NCBI RefSeq assembly: GCF_002056795.1
Contig: NZ_CP020104.1
Span: 2,987,001-3,051,000, forward strand
DNA from: Spirosoma aerolatum
GTDB lineage: Bacteria > Bacteroidota > Bacteroidia > Cytophagales > Spirosomataceae
Direction of reading: 5' to 3'
DNA length: 64,000 bases
Position 1 is the first letter of the stretch. Each line of letters starts with the position of its first letter. Positions 60,893 to 64,000 of this stretch are shown piece by piece. The position numbers and the translations under genes were made by a program. The notes under the pieces are model-generated. The model searched no databases. It was not told the DNA's origin and saw nothing but the letters and a program-made list of their open reading frames with translations.

Positions 60893-61549
60893 TTTGCCCG
60901 CATCATTCCAGCCGCTTAAGGCCAGCCATGTTCCCAGTCGATACAGCGGATATGTAAACGCAAACGCACATAACACGTCGATGGTGTAATGAACATGTTG
61001 TACCAGCAATAAGGCCCCAACAATCAACGAACCAATCAAGGCAATAACCCGATCCCCCCGCCGACGGAAACATAGAAACATCAGAAAGATGGTTGACGTA
61101 TGGCCGGAATAAAACAGGTCTTTGGTGATGTAGACTTTCCCGTAAAACGCATTAGTAATCGGATCGACCATGGGAATCAGGCCAATCGGCGGATTGAGTG
61201 GCATCACATTAATGCTGATCATGCGGGATAAACTGACGATTACGTAACTGTACACGAACATCATGAACAGAGCTGGACTGTGTCGGACGCGGACGAGCAA
61301 TAATAAGGCTGTTGCCCAGATTACCAGAAAAATGATGAGCGATACATCGACTGGCGGAATACGACTCAGTAGCCAGTCGTTCAGAACGGGGCCAGTGTGT
61401 TGTTCGATCGTCGCAAAAAAGTAGGGAAATGTGGCTAACAAGGCGAGTAAGCTAATAACGCCAATCGCAAACTTTCGGCGAAATACGGATGACTGCCAGG
61501 CGATTGACCAGGCAATATCGCCAACAGAATTCGGTGTGAAAATGGACAT
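60869..61549 (-). CDS. PAP2-type (sphingomyelin-synthase-like) membrane phosphatase/transferase
   Basis: 226 aa with six predicted helices. The catalytic triad region is YSGHTSTIFLMFLCF and HVHYTIDVLCAFAF, the His-x-x-x-Asp form seen in the PAP2_C/sphingomyelin-synthase branch of the lipid phosphatase superfamily. The lipid substrate is unknown. An upstream GTG at 61555 precedes the ATG used here by two codons. A TAnnTTTG element lies 20 bp upstream. The last 24 bp overlap the convergent deaminase gene. Confidence 0.87.
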   Translation of the reverse strand: MSIFTPNSVGDIAWSIAWQSSVFRRKFAIGVISLLALLATFPYFFATIEQHTGPVLNDWLLSRIPPVDVSLIIFLVIWATALLLLVRVRHSPALFMMFVYSYVIVSLSRMISINVMPLNPPIGLIPMVDPITNAFYGKVYITKDLFYSGHTSTIFLMFLCFRRRGDRVIALIGSLIVGALLLVQHVHYTIDVLCAFAFTYPLYRLGTWLALSGWNDAGKSVANTGN

Positions 61550-61568
61550 AGGCACTATAAAATGGCCG

Positions 61569-61576
61569 CAAAGGTA
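61569..61576 (-). promoter_or_regulatory. Promoter -7 element for the PAP2-like gene
   Basis: Read leftward the sequence is TACCTTTG, an exact TAnnTTTG match 19 bp before the ATG at 61549. No TTTG lies at the expected -33 position. The remaining about 200 bp of this gap has no clear gene. Confidence 0.55.
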
Positions 61577-61779
61577 CGAATAAGAAGATGATTACGGATG
61601 ATGATAGACTAAACAAGCGTTGAGGGGTATAAGTTAAAATCTGATTAATCAGGTATAGCTACCATTATTTATTTGTAAATTTCATGTACTCTAAAGCCTT
61701 GTTCGATGCCAACAAACGAGTAGTTGCAGACGAATCGTTTAGAAAGTACAGTCAATAACCCTGAGCGTTTTGCGTGTCG

Positions 61780-62904
61780 ATGCGTAGCTATTTTTACTGG
61801 ATGAGCCTGCTGTTTTTTATGCTCGCCCGTCCTGGCCGTTCTGGGACGCTTCTTTCTGGCCGGAGCCGAACCAGCCAATCCATAATGGTGGCAGATACAG
61901 CCAAAGAAACGCACCGGTTTCATTTTATTCCACTCCCTGTTATATTCTATACTCCCGAAACGCACATTGCATACGGAGCATTGGGCGTTTTCCTGTTCCG
62001 GACTGATAGCACAGCCCGTACGTCGAATCTGGATTTTGCGGTTATTCACACCCAGAATGCTCAGACCGTTGTTGAGCCGACGTACACGATTTTTACCCGT
62101 CATGAAAAATACCTGATTCGGGGCTTTTTTCTGTATGCCGACTTCCCCGAGCTGTACTACGGCATAGGGCCGGGGACGACCGACAATCAGGAAGAATTGA
62201 TTTCCTACAAAAGTTTACGGGCCTATAACCGATTTCTGCGGAAAGTAAAACCTGGCTGGTTTGTGGGTATTCAGCAGCAGTATTTTAAAACGTTCGATGT
62301 CAGTCGGTCGTCGGATCGGCAAGTACCTGCTCAAACGCTTATAGGCGGATTGGGTAGCGTGGTAAATGGGGTAGGCGTGGCGAGTATTGTGGATACCCGC
62401 GACAATATTTACTCGCCCGTTCGGGGTTGGTATGCCGATGTGTCATTTATGGACTATGAAAAATGGATGGGTACCGAGTTTGATTTTACCAACTACCTAT
62501 TCGACATCCGGCATTATCATTCATTGTCGCCCAAAACGGTTCTGGCGGGGCAGTTTTATTTAAATCTGAACGTAGGCGAAGTCCCTTTTAAGCAGGCAGC
62601 TACCCTAGGCGGATCGTCGTTACTGCGGGGCTATTACAATGGTCGTTACCGGGACAATAATGCCGTCATTTTTCAGGCCGAGTTACGCCAGCGGCTCATT
62701 GGGCGGTTCGGTGGGGTTGTGTTTGCATCCGTTGGCGATGTGGCGCATAAACCAAACGAATTTGCCATCAGTGACCTAAAACCGACGGGAGGAGCTGGCT
62801 TACGTTTTATGATCAGCCGGAAAGAACACGTTAATGTTCGGTTCGATGCTGCCGTGGGCAATCACACCCACGGCTTTTACGTCAATATTTCCGAAGCGTT
62901 TTAA
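61780..62904 (+). CDS. BamA/surface-antigen (D15)-type outer-membrane barrel protein
   Basis: 374 aa. A signal-like N-terminus (FYWMSLLFFMLARPG) is followed by a barrel without POTRA domains. Strand motifs include HIAYGALGVFLFR, RGFFLYADFPELYYGIG, SIVDTRDNIYSPVRGWYADV (the D15-type RGW loop), GGSSLLRGYYNGRYRD and a final GFYVNISEAF. Related short barrels occur next to exported enzymes; its cargo is unknown. ATG at 61780 is preferred over a GTG six bases earlier. It ends 9 bp before the convergent SIS gene's stop. Confidence 0.88.
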   Translation: MRSYFYWMSLLFFMLARPGRSGTLLSGRSRTSQSIMVADTAKETHRFHFIPLPVIFYTPETHIAYGALGVFLFRTDSTARTSNLDFAVIHTQNAQTVVEPTYTIFTRHEKYLIRGFFLYADFPELYYGIGPGTTDNQEELISYKSLRAYNRFLRKVKPGWFVGIQQQYFKTFDVSRSSDRQVPAQTLIGGLGSVVNGVGVASIVDTRDNIYSPVRGWYADVSFMDYEKWMGTEFDFTNYLFDIRHYHSLSPKTVLAGQFYLNLNVGEVPFKQAATLGGSSLLRGYYNGRYRDNNAVIFQAELRQRLIGRFGGVVFASVGDVAHKPNEFAISDLKPTGGAGLRFMISRKEHVNVRFDAAVGNHTHGFYVNISEAF

Positions 62905-62913
62905 ATGAGCTGG

Positions 62914-63471
62914 CTAGCTATCGATGAATCCATAGCACAGCATATGGCAGATCGTCATTTGGGCATCTTCGACCCGACCATAGTGACGATCCTGAACCGT
63001 AATCGATTCATGGGCCAGCTCGGCCAGTTTGCCGCCTTTACCGCCCACCAGGGCCATCGTAGTCAGCCCATGTGCATTGGCCCACTCTACCGCTTTAACT
63101 ACGTTGGGTGAATTACCGCTAACGCTTAAGGTTAGAACCAAATCGCCGGGACGGGCGTAATTCTCTAATTGGCGCATATATACGTCCTCATACGCATAAT
63201 CGTTGCCAAGGGCGGTGATCCAGGAAATGCTTTCGTTGAGCGACATGCAGCGGAATCGCTTTCCCATCCGATCGGAAGCACTTTTACCGAGGTCTGTGAT
63301 AAAATGCGACACGTTGGACGCGCTTCCTCCATTGCCGAATGCAAATAACTGCCGGTCGTCTTCCCAGCATTTTTTGATCAGATTAATAAAATGTTCGACC
63401 CGATCGATGGGGATAGCATCGTAAGCGGCTTTTTGCTGCTCAAGGTAATTTTTAAAATACGTCTGGTTCAT
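62914..63471 (-). CDS. SIS-domain sugar-phosphate isomerase (GmhA-like)
   Basis: 185 aa. A SIS domain with FGNGGSASNVSHFITDLGK, LTLSVSGNSPNVVKAVEWA and TTMALVGGKGG matches the GmhA/phosphoheptose isomerase group, which interconverts sedoheptulose 7-phosphate and heptose 7-phosphate. The exact sugar phosphate is not certain. The longer frame from 63552 only translates heptamer repeats, so MNQTYFKN is the start. It lies downstream of a ROK sugar kinase on the same strand, consistent with a shared sugar pathway. Confidence 0.9.
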   Translation of the reverse strand: MNQTYFKNYLEQQKAAYDAIPIDRVEHFINLIKKCWEDDRQLFAFGNGGSASNVSHFITDLGKSASDRMGKRFRCMSLNESISWITALGNDYAYEDVYMRQLENYARPGDLVLTLSVSGNSPNVVKAVEWANAHGLTTMALVGGKGGKLAELAHESITVQDRHYGRVEDAQMTICHMLCYGFIDS

Positions 63472-63482
63472 GGAAAAGGGGT

Positions 63483-63585
63483 AATTAATAATGAACATTG
63501 GGTAATGGACAATGAGTAATGAATAATGAAGAAGGACCCAAAAATTATTCATTATCCATTATTCATTACTCATCACCCATTAATT
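63483..63585. repeat. Inverted array of 7-bp nnTAATG units
   Basis: The left arm has AATAATG, AACATTG, GGTAATG, GACAATG, AGTAATG, AATAATG (63488-63529). The right arm (63545-63585) repeats complementary CATTATT/CATTACT/CATCACC units. The ROK gene's stop and last codons lie inside the right arm. Confidence 0.88.
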
Positions 63586-64000
63586 CTAAGGCACCGATGG
63601 GTACGGCATCTTCGCCGAGTTTAGCGAGTAAAACGATGGGGGCGGGATGGAAGGCTTTCATGACAAATCGGGGAAGGGCCTGCCGAACAGCCGCCCGTAA
63701 CGGTTCACCAATGAGCGAAAGACCTCCGCCTAGTACAATGGCATCGGGATGAAACAAATGGGTAACGTGCGATAGACCAAGCGCCAGTACCGAGCCGATC
63801 TGTTCAATCAGCATTTTGGCTACCGGGTCGCTGGCCTCATAGGCAGGATGTAGAAAACGGGCTTCTTTGCCAGTCGTTCCGCCTTCATGCGCCTGCTGTA
63901 CGGCCTGCTTCAAATAGGAATCATCGGGTAGCTGTGGGAGTAACGACCGAATCTGTTGATCGACTGCCCAGCCCGAAACCGTTTGTTCAATGGTTTGTCC
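63566..64000 (-). CDS. ROK-family sugar kinase (N-terminus beyond window edge)
   Basis: C-terminal 144 codons of a ROK kinase/repressor; the frame runs off the window at 64000. Seen: the helical HEGGTTGKEARFLHPAY segment, SVLALGLSHVTHLFHPDAI and the VLGGGLSLIGEPL motif of the nucleotide-binding domain. The ATP-binding and catalytic Asp motifs lie outside the window. The last codons (LMGDE) fall inside a heptamer repeat arm, so the C-terminus may have been altered by repeat insertion. It precedes the SIS isomerase on the same strand. Confidence 0.88.
   Translation of the reverse strand, partial: GQTIEQTVSGWAVDQQIRSLLPQLPDDSYLKQAVQQAHEGGTTGKEARFLHPAYEASDPVAKMLIEQIGSVLALGLSHVTHLFHPDAIVLGGGLSLIGEPLRAAVRQALPRFVMKAFHPAPIVLLAKLGEDAVPIGALELMGDE

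Noticed and set aside
61669..62103. 144-codon leftward frame
   Set aside because: It is antisense to the BamA-like gene and has no recognised domain.
63472..63552. N-terminal extension of the SIS isomerase
   Set aside because: It translates the heptamer array; the GmhA-like domain begins at the ATG at 63471.

Overview
The window comes from a Bacteroidota chromosome, most likely a Spirosoma-like member of the Cytophagales. Three things support this. There is a type IX secretion protein (PorQ). Several genes carry the Bacteroidota promoter core TAnnTTTG, in the best case with TTTG 19 nt upstream. Start codons lack a recognisable purine-rich ribosome binding site. Base composition is roughly balanced, apart from an AT-rich patch at 8.1-9.9 kb and an AT-rich gene at 51.8-54.1 kb. 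No transposase, integrase, CRISPR array or rRNA gene was seen. The one RNA gene is tRNA-Leu(UAG).

Layout, 0-24 kb: A leftward Ser/Thr phosphosignalling operon (FHA-protease, kinase, PP2C phosphatase, kinase truncated by the window edge) fills 1-5.75 kb. Next are a TPR histidine kinase, an AT-rich pair (RlaP-like nucleotidyltransferase and GIY-YIG protein), and a LytS-type kinase with a NarL-type regulator. Then come a metallo-beta-lactamase-fold lipoprotein, GNAT, cupin, TlpA-like and sodium-symporter genes, clpS-recR, an exported superoxide dismutase, a 2-oxoglutarate oxygenase and chrA.

Layout, 22-41 kb: A MarR-type regulator is divergent from a four-gene tripartite ABC efflux operon. Two unrecognised coiled-coil membrane proteins, a DUF3592 protein and an ankyrin protein follow. 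Then come a possible HolD-like protein, purA, a DUF3291 protein, fur, rsh (spoT/relA), tRNA-Leu and tig.

Layout, 41-64 kb: Housekeeping and envelope genes make up most of this part: a Sua5/YciO protein, a GT2, YihY, a thioesterase, mltG, an MFS carrier, hslU, a GH20 hexosaminidase, an FtsX-like permease and porQ. Two LVIVD lipoproteins follow, one of them coupled to a probable outer-membrane barrel gene. The window ends with a PccB-type carboxyltransferase, a secreted adenosine-deaminase-like enzyme, a PAP2-like protein, a BamA-like barrel, a SIS isomerase and a truncated ROK kinase.

The most unusual feature is not a gene. Many intergenic gaps hold inverted-repeat hairpins whose arms are short tandem arrays of degenerate 7- or 8-bp units. 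Three loci use GAGYGAAA; others use ACTTTATR, nnnnATG-type heptamers or TTTACGG. The unit sequence differs between loci while the architecture stays the same. The three GAGYGAAA copies each end 5-19 nt before a start codon (histidine kinase, recR, tig). Coordinates and repeat arms were read by eye; no database search or folding program was used.
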